The notes: a model not told the origin generated them from the letters alone. A stretch of 64,000 bases of DNA from Terrimonas rubra (GCF_042686025.1 NZ_JBHUOZ010000003.1:2356001-2420000), one strand, 5' to 3'; shown: positions 9,606 to 19,655, counted from the first letter of the stretch. Numbers and translations: made by a program.

Positions 9606-9618
9606 GACAAAAGAAATA

Positions 9619-10596
9619 TTAGTTAATACGGGTAACATCAGGAATCTGGACCGTAACCACGTAGGTACCTTCCATTTTCAACCTGAATGATACCACGGGA
9701 TTTACGTTGTGGTTGGCTAACCCGTCAGGCGCCACAAATGCCATGGGTATACGGTAATAGATAAGGTATCCCCAGTCGGTTGCCGGCGTTACATATTTTT
9801 GCAAAGGGAAAGGAGCTACTTCAAAGTCACAGATCATTGCCGTATCTGTATATTGAACAGGGTTGAATTTAGCATAGGTTTCAAAGAAAGGCCTGTCCCC
9901 TCTTTTAATAACCTGCCCCTGAGCGGGGTTAAAAGAACGACCGTTTTTATCTACATATTTTAAAATTACCCTGGCTCCATCACCTGAAACCCTTTTGGCT
10001 GTTACAATAGGCGCTTTTAAAGTAGTAAACACCTCGCTGGAGTTAGAAGCACTGGAAGCAGTATAAATTAATTCAAACACGTCTTCGGTTGTTGGCTCCA
10101 CCACATGAACATCGGCAAAAGATTCGTATTGTTTGGTACCCCATACATTCGTAGCCTGGATATCAAAAGTATACTCGCCTACCGGCAAATTACTGGATGC
10201 ACGGTTAAAAGAAAGCTGGCCACTGATCTCATTAAAATGCATCGGTGTCATTTTCTGCAATTCTCTTTTTTTATTTAAGAGCTCTACGGTAGTATCGGTA
10301 TCCGGGTTAAATACCTCCCCGGTTTTAAATACCATTACCTCGTATTGTGTAAAGAATTCCTGCGGGGCAGGTGCGCCTGTTGCTATATCACGCAGGTTTG
10401 ACATTTTAAAGGTAAGCGGCGGAGTTGATCCGTCAGCATTGATACGGTCAGACTGTGTTAAGGTCATGCCCTTTTTAGCATACAGCACCCTGTCTTTATA
10501 ACGGATAGTATCGCTTAAAAAACCTTCCCTTACTTTGGAGCATCCAAAGATAAAAGCGATAAATGCCAGTATATACAGAAAATGTTTTTTATTCAT
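9619..10596 (-). CDS. SusE/F-like surface lipoprotein, DUF5007-like
   Basis: A 325-residue lipoprotein. A hydrophobic signal ends in FIFGC, with Cys19 as the likely lipid-attachment site. The rest is beta-rich with immunoglobulin-like segments, including LPVGEYTFDIQATNVWGT near residues 140-160. The family impression is DUF5007, which accompanies FAS1 lipoproteins in SusC/SusD operons. By position it is the last gene of the operon SusC, SusD, FAS1, this gene. It probably sits on the cell surface and helps bind the locus substrate, as SusE/F do. No catalytic motif is visible. The substrate is unknown. Confidence 0.7.
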   Translation of the reverse strand: MNKKHFLYILAFIAFIFGCSKVREGFLSDTIRYKDRVLYAKKGMTLTQSDRINADGSTPPLTFKMSNLRDIATGAPAPQEFFTQYEVMVFKTGEVFNPDTDTTVELLNKKRELQKMTPMHFNEISGQLSFNRASSNLPVGEYTFDIQATNVWGTKQYESFADVHVVEPTTEDVFELIYTASSASNSSEVFTTLKAPIVTAKRVSGDGARVILKYVDKNGRSFNPAQGQVIKRGDRPFFETYAKFNPVQYTDTAMICDFEVAPFPLQKYVTPATDWGYLIYYRIPMAFVAPDGLANHNVNPVVSFRLKMEGTYVVTVQIPDVTRIN

Positions 10597-10625
10597 AATA
10601 ACTTTTGTTAAGTAGTAATTAAATA

Positions 10626-11318
10626 TTAAGGCAATGGCTCATTATTGAAAAACAGCCGGTGAAAGTTATTAACAACATGTAAAGTACCTGTTGTGGTAAT
10701 AATACCGGATGTCTGGCAATCAACCGTTTTATCTCTTTGACTAATGGGTATGGCATTCACATCCGGCTCTTCCGTATCCAGTGTGCCGATAACCTGTCCA
10801 AAGTTGATAAAATCAACAGTGCCTACATAGCTGTTATAATTAACAATACGACGTAAACGGATATACATCCTGGTATCATTGGCCATCGGGCCAAATGCGC
10901 TCGTATATTCTTTGCCGGCCACTGTTAAATTCTGGCGGTTGATCAGCTCAGGATACATGTACATTTTTAAAGAATCGCGTAAAGTATATACATCCAGGTC
11001 TTTCACATAAAAACTGATATTCTCGTCGCCTGTCTCAATTACCTTTTTTTGCTTTTTTGCCTTTACATAATCATTAATACCCCAATCCGGAACCGCAAAA
11101 AAAGTTTTGCTGCTGTTCACCATATCCTTCATACCGGCCAGGTCAATTACCGCAATTAATGAGTCGAACGATCCGTGTTGTTTGAGGTAATCGTAGGTTG
11201 TCATATTTACATTGGGAGAATGAGTACCGCCGTCATTTTTATATTTATCCTTTTTGCAGGAAATAAAAACAGCTCCCAATAATAAGATCGTCAAAAAATA
11301 TTTTATTGTAATTCGCAT
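10626..11318 (-). CDS. FAS1 (fasciclin) domain lipoprotein of the Sus operon
   Basis: A 230-residue lipoprotein with lipobox AVFISC (Cys21) followed by a charged linker. The region about 37-170 resembles a fasciclin/FAS1 domain: TTYDYLKQHGSFDSLIAVID at the start and KTFFAVPDWGINDYV in the middle, equivalent to the tfFAPtneAf motif. FAS1 lipoproteins often follow SusD in Bacteroidota loci and are thought to mediate binding or protein contacts at the surface. It lies 25 bases after susD and 29 bases before the DUF5007-like gene, clearly in one operon. The FAS1 assignment is moderate because the domain is divergent. Confidence 0.75.
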   Translation of the reverse strand: MRITIKYFLTILLLGAVFISCKKDKYKNDGGTHSPNVNMTTYDYLKQHGSFDSLIAVIDLAGMKDMVNSSKTFFAVPDWGINDYVKAKKQKKVIETGDENISFYVKDLDVYTLRDSLKMYMYPELINRQNLTVAGKEYTSAFGPMANDTRMYIRLRRIVNYNSYVGTVDFINFGQVIGTLDTEEPDVNAIPISQRDKTVDCQTSGIITTTGTLHVVNNFHRLFFNNEPLP

Positions 11319-11343
11319 GATTCAATTTTTAATTTGTCTGCAA

Positions 11344-12975
11344 TTAGATTTTACCTCTCCAATACTGGGTTTGTACCAGGTATTTATTTTCTTTAAATAA
11401 AGCCGGTGCAACAGGCCAGTAAAAACCTTCCTGTGCAAACCTGTTTGATGTTGGAGACAGCCAACCTATGATATCAAAACATTTTCTTGTTCTAATTAAA
11501 TCATAAAAAATATGTCCTTCCAGGAAAAGCTCTTTGTAACGCTCTTCGATATAGGCATTCATTACCGAATCCCTGGGAGCAGCCGCTGTCAGTAATTGTG
11601 AAGCATGCGCATTATTCCTTGTCCTGAAGCTGTTAATGATATCCACTGCTACCGGGTCCTGGTTTTTATAAATGGCAATTTCTGCTTTTAATAATTTCAT
11701 ATCAGCCAAACGGAAAATGTTCATGTTGTTACTGATACGGTGATCCAGTTTCTGGCCGGGGTTCCTGTAAATAACGTTGCTGTATTTAATACACATATCA
11801 ACATTATTCTCAGATAACGTAAAGTTCTTCCTGCGGCGGATATCGCTGTTATCAGGGCTTTTGGTGGTAGTAGTACCTTCGCGCCAAACCCACTGCCCTG
11901 GGGGATCCCAATACCAGGCCCAGGCAGTAACGGTCTCTACTTTATAAAAATGGCTGTTCAGGTAACTTTGATTAACACGGTAAAAAGGATTGATACCATA
12001 CCCGTTTATATAATCCCTGTTCAGGAACAGGTTGGCAATATGCCTGTTGGTACCCTCTAAAGTGTTTTCACTTTTATTGATCTCGAAAATACTTTCGGAG
12101 GAACGGCCGATAAAAGTCTGGTAATAATTGGACGTATCGGTTAGTGCATAACTGCCCCTGGTTTCAATTTCGAAAATAGCTTCTGCAGCCTTATCCACAT
12201 CGGCCATAATTGGTGTGGTACTTGACACATTACTTACCGTAGCGCGCCACAGGTATAAATGGGCCAACAAGGCATTCACAGCTCCTTTATTGGCAGTAAC
12301 CGACTTTTCAGAACTATTATTATACTCCCATTTTAAATAAGTAAGCGCTTCTTTACAATCCTTCTCAATCTGAGCCATTACTTCCAGTTTAGGTGTACGT
12401 CCCAGGTGAGGAGCCCTGATAGGATCGTCATAGGCTTCTATTACCAACGGAACATCACCCCAGGTACGCACCAGCATGAAGTAAGTTAAAGCCCGGATGA
12501 AGAGGGCCTGGCCCAGTATATTATTTTTATAATTCTCAGGATTATCATGCACTGCCAGCACCGATTCCGGCACTGCATTCATTTGTTTCAAAATAATATT
12601 TGCCATGGCAATTGTCTTATAATAAGCTGTCCAATCGCCCAGGCTGGCTGCCACATAGTTATGCGCAAAATTCCCGTTCTGAATATCCATATTGCCATAA
12701 CCATCTGCCGCAAACATGGTGTAACCCAGGTTGGCAGCGGTTTCACCATAAGCATAATAACGGTTATCAGTATTAATCATGCCGGTAGATAACATATCAC
12801 GCATCAACGCATAGTTACCGGCCACTGCCGTAGTACCGGCATTGGGATCTTTCCAGAAGGCTTCACCATAGGTAGAATTGCGCGGCTCCTGGTCCAATAC
12901 CTTTTTGCAGGAAACAGACAATAACATCAATAATGCAAAGCCTGTGAATAGTATTATATTTTTACCTTTTTTCAT
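11344..12975 (-). CDS. SusD/RagB-family nutrient-binding lipoprotein
   Basis: A 543-residue outer-membrane lipoprotein with lipobox LLSVSC (Cys23). Family features include QEPRNSTYGEAFWKD near the N terminus, an alpha-helical TPR-like core with LGQALFIRALTYFMLVRTWGDVPL around residues 155-180, and a C-terminal region with YIEERYKELFLEGHIFYDLIR. SusD proteins form the lid over the SusC channel and capture glycans or peptides. The gene is 17 bases downstream of susC. The ligand cannot be inferred from the protein; neighbouring peptidase and GH43 genes suggest a glycosylated peptide or an arabinose-containing polymer. Confidence 0.95.
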   Translation of the reverse strand: MKKGKNIILFTGFALLMLLSVSCKKVLDQEPRNSTYGEAFWKDPNAGTTAVAGNYALMRDMLSTGMINTDNRYYAYGETAANLGYTMFAADGYGNMDIQNGNFAHNYVAASLGDWTAYYKTIAMANIILKQMNAVPESVLAVHDNPENYKNNILGQALFIRALTYFMLVRTWGDVPLVIEAYDDPIRAPHLGRTPKLEVMAQIEKDCKEALTYLKWEYNNSSEKSVTANKGAVNALLAHLYLWRATVSNVSSTTPIMADVDKAAEAIFEIETRGSYALTDTSNYYQTFIGRSSESIFEINKSENTLEGTNRHIANLFLNRDYINGYGINPFYRVNQSYLNSHFYKVETVTAWAWYWDPPGQWVWREGTTTTKSPDNSDIRRRKNFTLSENNVDMCIKYSNVIYRNPGQKLDHRISNNMNIFRLADMKLLKAEIAIYKNQDPVAVDIINSFRTRNNAHASQLLTAAAPRDSVMNAYIEERYKELFLEGHIFYDLIRTRKCFDIIGWLSPTSNRFAQEGFYWPVAPALFKENKYLVQTQYWRGKI

Positions 12976-12992
12976 AAACTTAGTTTCACTTG

Positions 12993-15900
12993 TTAAAATT
13001 GTAATTGCACACCAATTGTGAATTTTTTGGGGATCGGGTAACCGCCGCCTGAGTATTGTCCGTAATAATCCACGGCCTCTGCATCAGGTAAACGTTTCGA
13101 TTTCTGGAACATTAACACGTTGTCAAAAACGCCGTAAAAACGTGCCTGGCCCAGCTTCCACCTGTCTATTATTTTTTTAGGTAAATCGTAAGAAAGATTA
13201 ATACTTTTTATGCGCACATAATTACCGCTTTCTAACCAGAACGTTTGGCCGCGTACATAATAATAACGGTAAGAGTTCATCGGGTAAGCAGGGAAGTCGG
13301 CCCTGTCACCTGGCTTACGCCACATATTTATTTTACTGAAATCGGGTGTTGATAAACGTGCAAATAAAGACATATCGCCGCTACCAGCCACATTTTCAAA
13401 TAAATCCGAATCAAATGTGTTCAATACATCACGACCAAACAGGAAGGTGGTAAAAATACCTAAGGTGAAATTTTTGTAGGTGAAGTTATTGGTCCAGCCA
13501 CCGGTAAATTTAGGATTAGGATCACCATAAGGTAATTTATCGGGGTTAACATCCGTTTCAAACGGATTAATTAAGTAGTCACCGTCCAGGTCCACAAACC
13601 ACATATCACCGGCTTTATATTCACCGGGCACACCCAGCCTTTCACCGGTAAGGGGATTAACGGGTATATCATTCACCGTAGAGAAGATGCCTTTTGTCTG
13701 GTACATGTAGAATGTATTAACAGGGCGGCCAACCGTTAAAATATGTGTTTTATCAAACGAACCTGCGGAGAAAATAATATCACGGCCCGAGTTAGGTAAT
13801 GCAGTTACCTGGTTCCTGTTTAACGATACATTTAAACGGCTAAACCAGTTAATAGCTGCATCACGTTTAAGCGGAGATGCTGCCAGCACCAGTTCGGCAC
13901 CATAGTTACGCATACCAATGGAGTTGGTTTTAGCTACATTGTACCCGGTGGTTAAAGGCAATAATACATCCATGAAGATCTTGGATCCTTCACGGTTATA
14001 CACATCAAACATTACCTGATACTTGCCGTTTAAAAACTCTGTTTCTAAACCAATATTCCACTCTTTTGCTTTTTCCCAGCTGATATTAGGTTGTGCCACA
14101 CCGTTGTTAAAATTGGGCATAATGGCAGGTACACCGTTATAAGAAGCGGCATCGCTACCCAGGTAGCCACCTGCATTTACATTATAAAGGTTGTAAGCCA
14201 GGTAGTTTAACCCGGGCAGTTTACCCGAGGTACCATAACTACCCCTTAGCTTCAATAATGTTAAGGCAGAAAGCCTGTCCTTCATAAAGGATTCTTCAGA
14301 TATTAACCAACCTGCAGAAGCAGAAGGGAAATTACCCCACTGGTTGTTTTCACCAAAACGGGAAGATCCGTCTCTTCTTATTACTGCAGAAAGCATATAA
14401 CGGCTATCATAATCATACACTAAACGGCCATAATAAGATACCATACCATAAGCCTGGTAGTCAGTTCCGCCGTTCATGTTTTGCCTGATAAATCCGTCCA
14501 CCACCTGTATCTGGTCAGAAACACCACCATAACCGCTAACAGAAATAGGTTTATACTGGTTGTATTCAATATCCATACCTACCATTCCTGTAAAGTTGTG
14601 CTTACCAAATTCATTACTGTACGTAAAGAAATTAGAAGTACGGGTATTCATGGAAACATCGGCAAACGAGCTGGCAGAGTTGCCGGCTCCCCCGTTCAGG
14701 GCACTGCTACGGCTTTGGTCCCTCCTGGAGTTGGTAACAATATAAGATGATTGCGACATGAAATTCAGGTGCCTGGTAAACTCAAAACCTAAATTCAGGT
14801 TCACACTTAACTGCCCGTTCTGGTTTTGATCCAGGTTTTTATCATATGCACCCAGCATAAACTCTTTTCTTACCGGATCCAGGTTAAACAGGGAAGACGG
14901 CATATTGGTAGCATTTAATCCAACGGCGCCACCATTACCCCTGGCCCTGTCTGTACGGGAATAAGCGATAATGGGGTTGATGCTTAATTTTTGATTTAAA
15001 GCTTTCGCCATTAGGTTTAAACGTAAAGAATAACGTGTAAAGCCGGTAGCTCTCACAATACCTTCTTCATTATAATAACCGGTGCTGAAACGGTAGTTCA
15101 TACCACCTGCACCACCACCGCTTAAACTTAAATCGGCATTGTTAATGCGGCCTACCCTGTAAAACATATCCTGCCAGTCGGTATTACCGTTAAAGGCCGG
15201 GTTAAGGCTATCTGTTAACAGAATAGGCATATTACGCATCTGGTTATTATCCAGCCTGCTGGTAGCATACAGGTCATTTAATAAGGCCATTTTCTGCCTT
15301 CTTTCGGTTACCCCTAAAGTAGTGTTACGCAGTTCAGGTCTTTGGGTAAAACCTGTATAATAGGACAGGTTAACCCTTGGCGCAGTATTCTGTCCTCTTT
15401 TTGTTGTAATTAATATTACGCCATTAGCCGCCCTGGAACCATAAATTGCTGCAGCCGATGCGTCACGCAAAACGTCGATACTTTCAATATCCTGGGGGTT
15501 GATACCGGCAATAAAGTTGGTGCCGGTTCCCTGCCCGGGTGAATAATTATCCTGTGCCGGCTGTGGAATACCATCCACAACATATAAAGGCTGGTTGATA
15601 ATAACATTACCATCATAATCCCTGCTGATAGACGTAGTACCCCTTACCTGTACTGAAGGGGATGCACCCGGCTCACCGGTAAAGTTCTGTACGTTTACGC
15701 CGGCCAAACGGCCCTGCATCAACTGGTCAAAACTCGCGGCAGGCAGGTTGGCAATTTCTTTGCCCGAAATACTGGATACAGCAGCGGTATTCTTTTTCCT
15801 GATAACCTTCTGGTAACCGATAATTACCACTTCATCCATACGGCTATCAGTTATTGCCAGCTGTACGGTAAGATCGGTTTGGTTATTAACAGGAACAGAC

Positions 15901-16127
15901 TTGGTTTCATAACCAACATTCGTAAACTCCAATGTAGCAGTCGCCGCCGCTATAATGCTGAATTTACCTTTGTCGTTTGTAAATGTGGATACTTTGGTAC
16001 CCTTAACCGTAACGGTCACCCCATCAATAGGCGCCCCCTTCTCATCATTTACCGTTCCGGTTACTGTTTGTGCAACAGCCGAGACCGTAAAAATGAGCCC
16101 AATGAGAGATAGCAGTAAATATCTCAT
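12993..16127 (-). CDS. SusC/RagA-family TonB-dependent outer-membrane transporter
   Basis: A 1044-residue TonB-dependent transporter. It has a signal peptide (cleavage near AVA-Q) and a carboxypeptidase-like regulatory domain at about 20-95 starting VTGTVNDEKGAPIDGVTV. The DEVVIIGY sequence at about 98-105 is the TonB-box-like element. The plug domain carries PLYVVDGIP and the SusC hallmark DVLRDASAAAIYGSRAANGV, followed by a long beta-barrel ending in an aromatic C terminus (QLQF). No N-terminal STN domain is present, so direct anti-sigma signalling through this receptor is not expected. It is the first gene of the operon. A 729-base gap separates it from the divergent DUF5695-like gene. Confidence 0.96.
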   Translation of the reverse strand: MRYLLLSLIGLIFTVSAVAQTVTGTVNDEKGAPIDGVTVTVKGTKVSTFTNDKGKFSIIAAATATLEFTNVGYETKSVPVNNQTDLTVQLAITDSRMDEVVIIGYQKVIRKKNTAAVSSISGKEIANLPAASFDQLMQGRLAGVNVQNFTGEPGASPSVQVRGTTSISRDYDGNVIINQPLYVVDGIPQPAQDNYSPGQGTGTNFIAGINPQDIESIDVLRDASAAAIYGSRAANGVILITTKRGQNTAPRVNLSYYTGFTQRPELRNTTLGVTERRQKMALLNDLYATSRLDNNQMRNMPILLTDSLNPAFNGNTDWQDMFYRVGRINNADLSLSGGGAGGMNYRFSTGYYNEEGIVRATGFTRYSLRLNLMAKALNQKLSINPIIAYSRTDRARGNGGAVGLNATNMPSSLFNLDPVRKEFMLGAYDKNLDQNQNGQLSVNLNLGFEFTRHLNFMSQSSYIVTNSRRDQSRSSALNGGAGNSASSFADVSMNTRTSNFFTYSNEFGKHNFTGMVGMDIEYNQYKPISVSGYGGVSDQIQVVDGFIRQNMNGGTDYQAYGMVSYYGRLVYDYDSRYMLSAVIRRDGSSRFGENNQWGNFPSASAGWLISEESFMKDRLSALTLLKLRGSYGTSGKLPGLNYLAYNLYNVNAGGYLGSDAASYNGVPAIMPNFNNGVAQPNISWEKAKEWNIGLETEFLNGKYQVMFDVYNREGSKIFMDVLLPLTTGYNVAKTNSIGMRNYGAELVLAASPLKRDAAINWFSRLNVSLNRNQVTALPNSGRDIIFSAGSFDKTHILTVGRPVNTFYMYQTKGIFSTVNDIPVNPLTGERLGVPGEYKAGDMWFVDLDGDYLINPFETDVNPDKLPYGDPNPKFTGGWTNNFTYKNFTLGIFTTFLFGRDVLNTFDSDLFENVAGSGDMSLFARLSTPDFSKINMWRKPGDRADFPAYPMNSYRYYYVRGQTFWLESGNYVRIKSINLSYDLPKKIIDRWKLGQARFYGVFDNVLMFQKSKRLPDAEAVDYYGQYSGGGYPIPKKFTIGVQLQF

Positions 16128-16672
16128 AAGTTGTTTTGTAGTTAGTGAATAAATGTTGGTATAAAAAATCCGGCCTAAAGGCCTGTGTGTTGCAGTTGTT
16201 TTTATTTAGCAGGCATTATTATTTTTTTGTGTTGTTAATTAAAATGATTTCGTTGCAAAGGCTTCAATCATTACTATAGACATCAACAGCTACCTTAATT
16301 TCTAACCTTAACCATCCCTATACTTTATTGCCCACCTGTAGAACCAATAACCATCAAGACTTTCATATGACGCAAACAAATATAGAACTGCTTTTTACAC
16401 AGTATTAACCGGATTTTGCTCAGTAAAAAGCAAAATTTAACTGTTATTTAAACATTTATTCATCCTGAAATAAAATGAGGTTTTCCCGGCTTTTTCATTG
16501 ATTCTATTCCTATCTTTATCACACTATAGACTTCACTACCTGACAACACCTGCCTTTCTTATATTTTACTACAACTACCGGGACAGATAGCAATATTTGT
16601 AAATAAGCTGTGCTGTGTATTGATCGTTCCATCAGATATTGGTATGCCGAAAACATTTGAGCAAGCTGAAGG
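16128..16672. other. Long divergent leader region, mostly A/T-rich, no gene seen
   Basis: This stretch lies between the susC start and the GC-rich element upstream of the DUF5695-like gene. It has no convincing ORF, tRNA or terminator. On the minus strand TATATTTG (16377-16384) fits the Bacteroidota -7 box TAnnTTTG about 250 bases upstream of susC, but a good -33 TTG at the right spacing is not clear. A long susC leader is therefore possible. Confidence 0.35.
16377..16384 (-). promoter_or_regulatory. Candidate -7 box for the susC operon
   Basis: TATATTTG on the minus strand matches TAnnTTTG, the Bacteroidota housekeeping -7 element. It would leave a leader of about 245 bases before susC. The -33 element is weak, so this is a tentative call. 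Confidence 0.3.
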
Positions 16673-16790
16673 GCTGCCCCGCTGAGGTGAAAATCCTTTG
16701 TGCGGCGGGCAGCAATGCGGGAAGGGGCACAAAGATTGGAACCGGGCGGGGAACTACAGCTTAGCAGCGATATGCAGTTGACAGCCCCGG
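16673..16790 (+). ncRNA. Candidate structured leader RNA with H-type pseudoknot
   Basis: A GC-rich island in an A/T-rich leader, 67 bases before the next start codon. GCTGCCC (16673-16679) pairs with GGGCAGC (16707-16713). AATCcTTTGTGC (16692-16703) pairs with GCACAAAGATT (16727-16737) with one bulged C. The order of the four strands makes an H-type pseudoknot. A second stem pairs CCGGG (16742-16746) with CCCGG (16786-16790), with an inner AACT/AGTT. Fragments such as GGTGAAAATCC and CTGCCCCGC recall cobalamin riboswitches, but in the wrong order. No known riboswitch class is recognised. Function and transcription are unproven. Confidence 0.35.
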
Positions 16791-16856
16791 AAAAAAAATA
16801 AAAAATTAATTAAACATAGTTCGCTTAACATTTCAATTTCAGAATATATAACAACC

Positions 16857-19604
16857 ATGATACAAAAAAGAATACCGGCCACCGGAATTGCCGGCTTATT
16901 ACTGGGCTTAACCTTACAAAGTACCGTACCGGTAATGGCCCAGCAGCAACAATCGCCCTGGGACAGGATCGCCGCACGTCCCTCGACCCTGGGACTGGAC
17001 AAGGGCATACAGGAGTACACCAGCGGCGCTTTTATTTTAAAACTGGTGAACGGATCGCAGACTGCGGCCGGCCTGGTATTGAATACAGAAAAAGATTTTG
17101 ACTATACCCCCTCGGACCGGTTAAAAGGAAGGGATAAAGACGGGCTTTACCACCTGGGTGATATTAACCTGCAGGTAAAAACAAGCGGCAGCAATGAATG
17201 GCTGAAATTGTCCAGCGCCAAGAAAAGAAATACTGTACAGTCCTTACCGGCTTCGGGCAATGTACTGGCGGCGGCTGATCTTTCGAATACAATTGATGAA
17301 AAAAGCCCCATAACAATTAAACGCTACTGGGAAAAAATAAATAATGGTATCCAGTTACGTTTTGAATTAACCAATAAAACAAACCAGCCGGTTGAAATAG
17401 GTGCACTGGGTATTCCCATGATCTTTAATAATATACTGGAAGGTAAAAACCTGGACCAGGCACATAAACACAATGTTTTTTTTGATCCCTATATCGGCAA
17501 AGATGCCGGTTACCTGCAGGTAAACCGCCTGCATGGCAAAGGCGTGAGCCTGTTGGTACTGCCGGGTGAAAACGCTTCCTTTGAAGCCTATAACCCGCTG
17601 AATGACGACCCCAGCCCGAGAGGTATTGTTTTTGAAGGCTTTCATGAATGGCTGATATATAGTAAAGCTTTTGCTGATAAGGAATGGAAAAATGCTGATC
17701 CATGGAATACGCCAACATCGGTTACACTGGCTCCCGGTCAAAAGAAATCCTACGCATTAAAATTTGTGTTATCACCTTCTATTAAAGCTATAGAACAAAC
17801 ATTACTGAACCATCAGCGGCCTGTAGCAGTGGGATTACCGGGATATGTGATACCATCAAATGTAAGCGTAAGGCTGCAGCTTAAACATAACAAAGCAATT
17901 AAAAGTATAAAGGCTGAACCAGCCAATGCCCTACAGATAACAAAAGGAAAAACAACACCGAACGGATGGGCCACTTACCATATTACCGGCAATAACTGGG
18001 GACGTGCCCGTGTTACTGTTACCTATGCTGACGGCCTTACACAAACCATCAATTATAAGGTTATTAAACCGGAGGCAGAGACGGTAAGTGACCTCGGACA
18101 TTTTTTAACCACTGAACAATGGTATGATAATAAAAATGATGCGTTTAAAAGAGCTCCTTCGGTTATCACGTATGATTATGATAAAAAAGCCCCGGTTACA
18201 CAGGAGAATCGTGCCTGGTTTGCCGGCTTAAGCGATGAAGCGGGCGCTGCCAGCTGGTTAGCGGCCATGATGAAACAGTATGTACAACCCGATAGTAAAG
18301 AGATTGATAAACTAAAACGTTTTGTGCATGAAACCCTGTCCGGACGGATACAGCTTACCGAAGGCCCAAAGAAATATGGTGTGGTAAAAAGTCTTTTTTA
18401 TTACGAACCGGATTCCATGCCTAAAGGCACTTATGATACTTCATTAAACTGGAAAGTATGGTCGGCATGGCCAAAGAAAGAGGCTGACAATGTAGGCCGT
18501 TCTTATAACTACCCGCATGTAGCCGCCGCCCATTGGGTAATGTACCGTTTAGCACGTAACTACAAGGGACTGGTAACTGAACATGAATGGAAAAAATATT
18601 TAGAAGATGCTTTCCAGACTGCCATAGCCATGGTACGCTTAGCGCCTTACTATGCGCAGTTCGGACAAATGGAAGGCTCCATTTTTGTATATATTTTAAA
18701 AGACCTGAAACGCGAAGGTTTAACTTACCAGGCCATGGAACTGGAAACGGCCATGCGTAAAAGAGCCGATCACTGGCGCACCCTTAACTATCCTTTCGGC
18801 AGTGAAATGCCCTGGGATTCCACCGGGCAGGAAGAAGTGTACCTGTGGTCAAGTTATTTTGGGTACGATGATAAAGCCGACGTAACACTAAACGCGATAT
18901 TAGCCTATATGCCTACCTTACCACACTGGGGTTACAATGGCAGTGCCCGCCGTTACTGGGATTTTGTGTATGGCGGTAAATTATCACGTATTGAAAGACA
19001 GCTGCATCATTACGGCTCAGCATTAAATGCCATACCGGTGATTGCCGCTTATAAAGACAAACCCGATGACCTGTACCTGCTACGCACCGGTCATGCCGGT
19101 ACATTAGGTGCTTTGGCGAATATTACCCAGGATGGTTTTGGACCTGCAGCCTTTCACTCCTACCCTTCTACCCTGGCCATTGATGGTATATCCGGCGATT
19201 ACGGTTCCGGCTTTTATGGTTATGCCGTTAACTCTGCCACCTTTATTACGCAGCATCCGGAATTTGGCTGGCTGGCTTTCAGTGGTAACTTATCACAAAA
19301 AGGAAACTGGATAAACACAACCATAACCACTGCAGGCAAATCACGTGTATTTATTGCACCGGTTGGTGTATGGTTGCAGTTGGACGCCGGCAGGTTTGAT
19401 GAAGTGTCGTACAATACTAAAACAGGTGAAATAAAAGCTACGCTATTGCCTGCCAATGAATTTACACCTGCTGCTTATTTGCGTGTAGAGAACAGCAAGG
19501 GCGAAGCCAGTGCCTATAAAGTAAATCATTACCAAAAAGAAGAACGCGGCACTTACAATATTCCATTAGCCACCAACAATACAACTATTTCACTCACCAG
19601 GTAA
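16857..19604 (+). CDS. Large secreted DUF5695-like protein, possible carbohydrate-active enzyme
   Basis: A 915-residue exported protein with a signal peptide ending VMAQ (about residue 28). The N-terminal third is beta-rich and resembles a sugar-binding beta-sandwich. From about residue 420 it becomes alpha-helical, with aromatic-rich motifs (ENRAWFAGLSDEAGAASWLA, YNYPHVAAAHWVMYRLARNY, WDSTGQEEVYLWSSYFGYD) that suggest an (alpha/alpha)6 toroid as in many glycosidases and polysaccharide lyases. The overall look and length match DUF5695. Conserved acidic and aromatic residues in WDSTGQEEVYLW make it a plausible catalytic region, but no mechanism can be assigned. It is divergent from the SusCD operon and followed by a terminator, so it is probably a monocistronic partner of that locus. 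Confidence 0.6.
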   Translation: MIQKRIPATGIAGLLLGLTLQSTVPVMAQQQQSPWDRIAARPSTLGLDKGIQEYTSGAFILKLVNGSQTAAGLVLNTEKDFDYTPSDRLKGRDKDGLYHLGDINLQVKTSGSNEWLKLSSAKKRNTVQSLPASGNVLAAADLSNTIDEKSPITIKRYWEKINNGIQLRFELTNKTNQPVEIGALGIPMIFNNILEGKNLDQAHKHNVFFDPYIGKDAGYLQVNRLHGKGVSLLVLPGENASFEAYNPLNDDPSPRGIVFEGFHEWLIYSKAFADKEWKNADPWNTPTSVTLAPGQKKSYALKFVLSPSIKAIEQTLLNHQRPVAVGLPGYVIPSNVSVRLQLKHNKAIKSIKAEPANALQITKGKTTPNGWATYHITGNNWGRARVTVTYADGLTQTINYKVIKPEAETVSDLGHFLTTEQWYDNKNDAFKRAPSVITYDYDKKAPVTQENRAWFAGLSDEAGAASWLAAMMKQYVQPDSKEIDKLKRFVHETLSGRIQLTEGPKKYGVVKSLFYYEPDSMPKGTYDTSLNWKVWSAWPKKEADNVGRSYNYPHVAAAHWVMYRLARNYKGLVTEHEWKKYLEDAFQTAIAMVRLAPYYAQFGQMEGSIFVYILKDLKREGLTYQAMELETAMRKRADHWRTLNYPFGSEMPWDSTGQEEVYLWSSYFGYDDKADVTLNAILAYMPTLPHWGYNGSARRYWDFVYGGKLSRIERQLHHYGSALNAIPVIAAYKDKPDDLYLLRTGHAGTLGALANITQDGFGPAAFHSYPSTLAIDGISGDYGSGFYGYAVNSATFITQHPEFGWLAFSGNLSQKGNWINTTITTAGKSRVFIAPVGVWLQLDAGRFDEVSYNTKTGEIKATLLPANEFTPAAYLRVENSKGEASAYKVNHYQKEERGTYNIPLATNNTTISLTR

Positions 19605-19623
19605 ATTTAATAGTTGTACACCC

Positions 19624-19655
19624 AAAGCTCCTTCTGATCACCGGAAGGAGCTTTT
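19624..19655 (+). terminator. Intrinsic terminator after the DUF5695-like gene
   Basis: AAAGCTCCTTC pairs with GAAGGAGCTTTT around a nine-base loop, followed by a T-rich run. It sits 20 bases after the stop codon and fits a rho-independent terminator. Confidence 0.8.

Noticed and set aside
16673..16790. Cobalamin riboswitch
   Set aside because: GGTGAAAATCC and CTGCCCCGC appear in permuted order. The B12 box is not found, and no B12-related gene follows.
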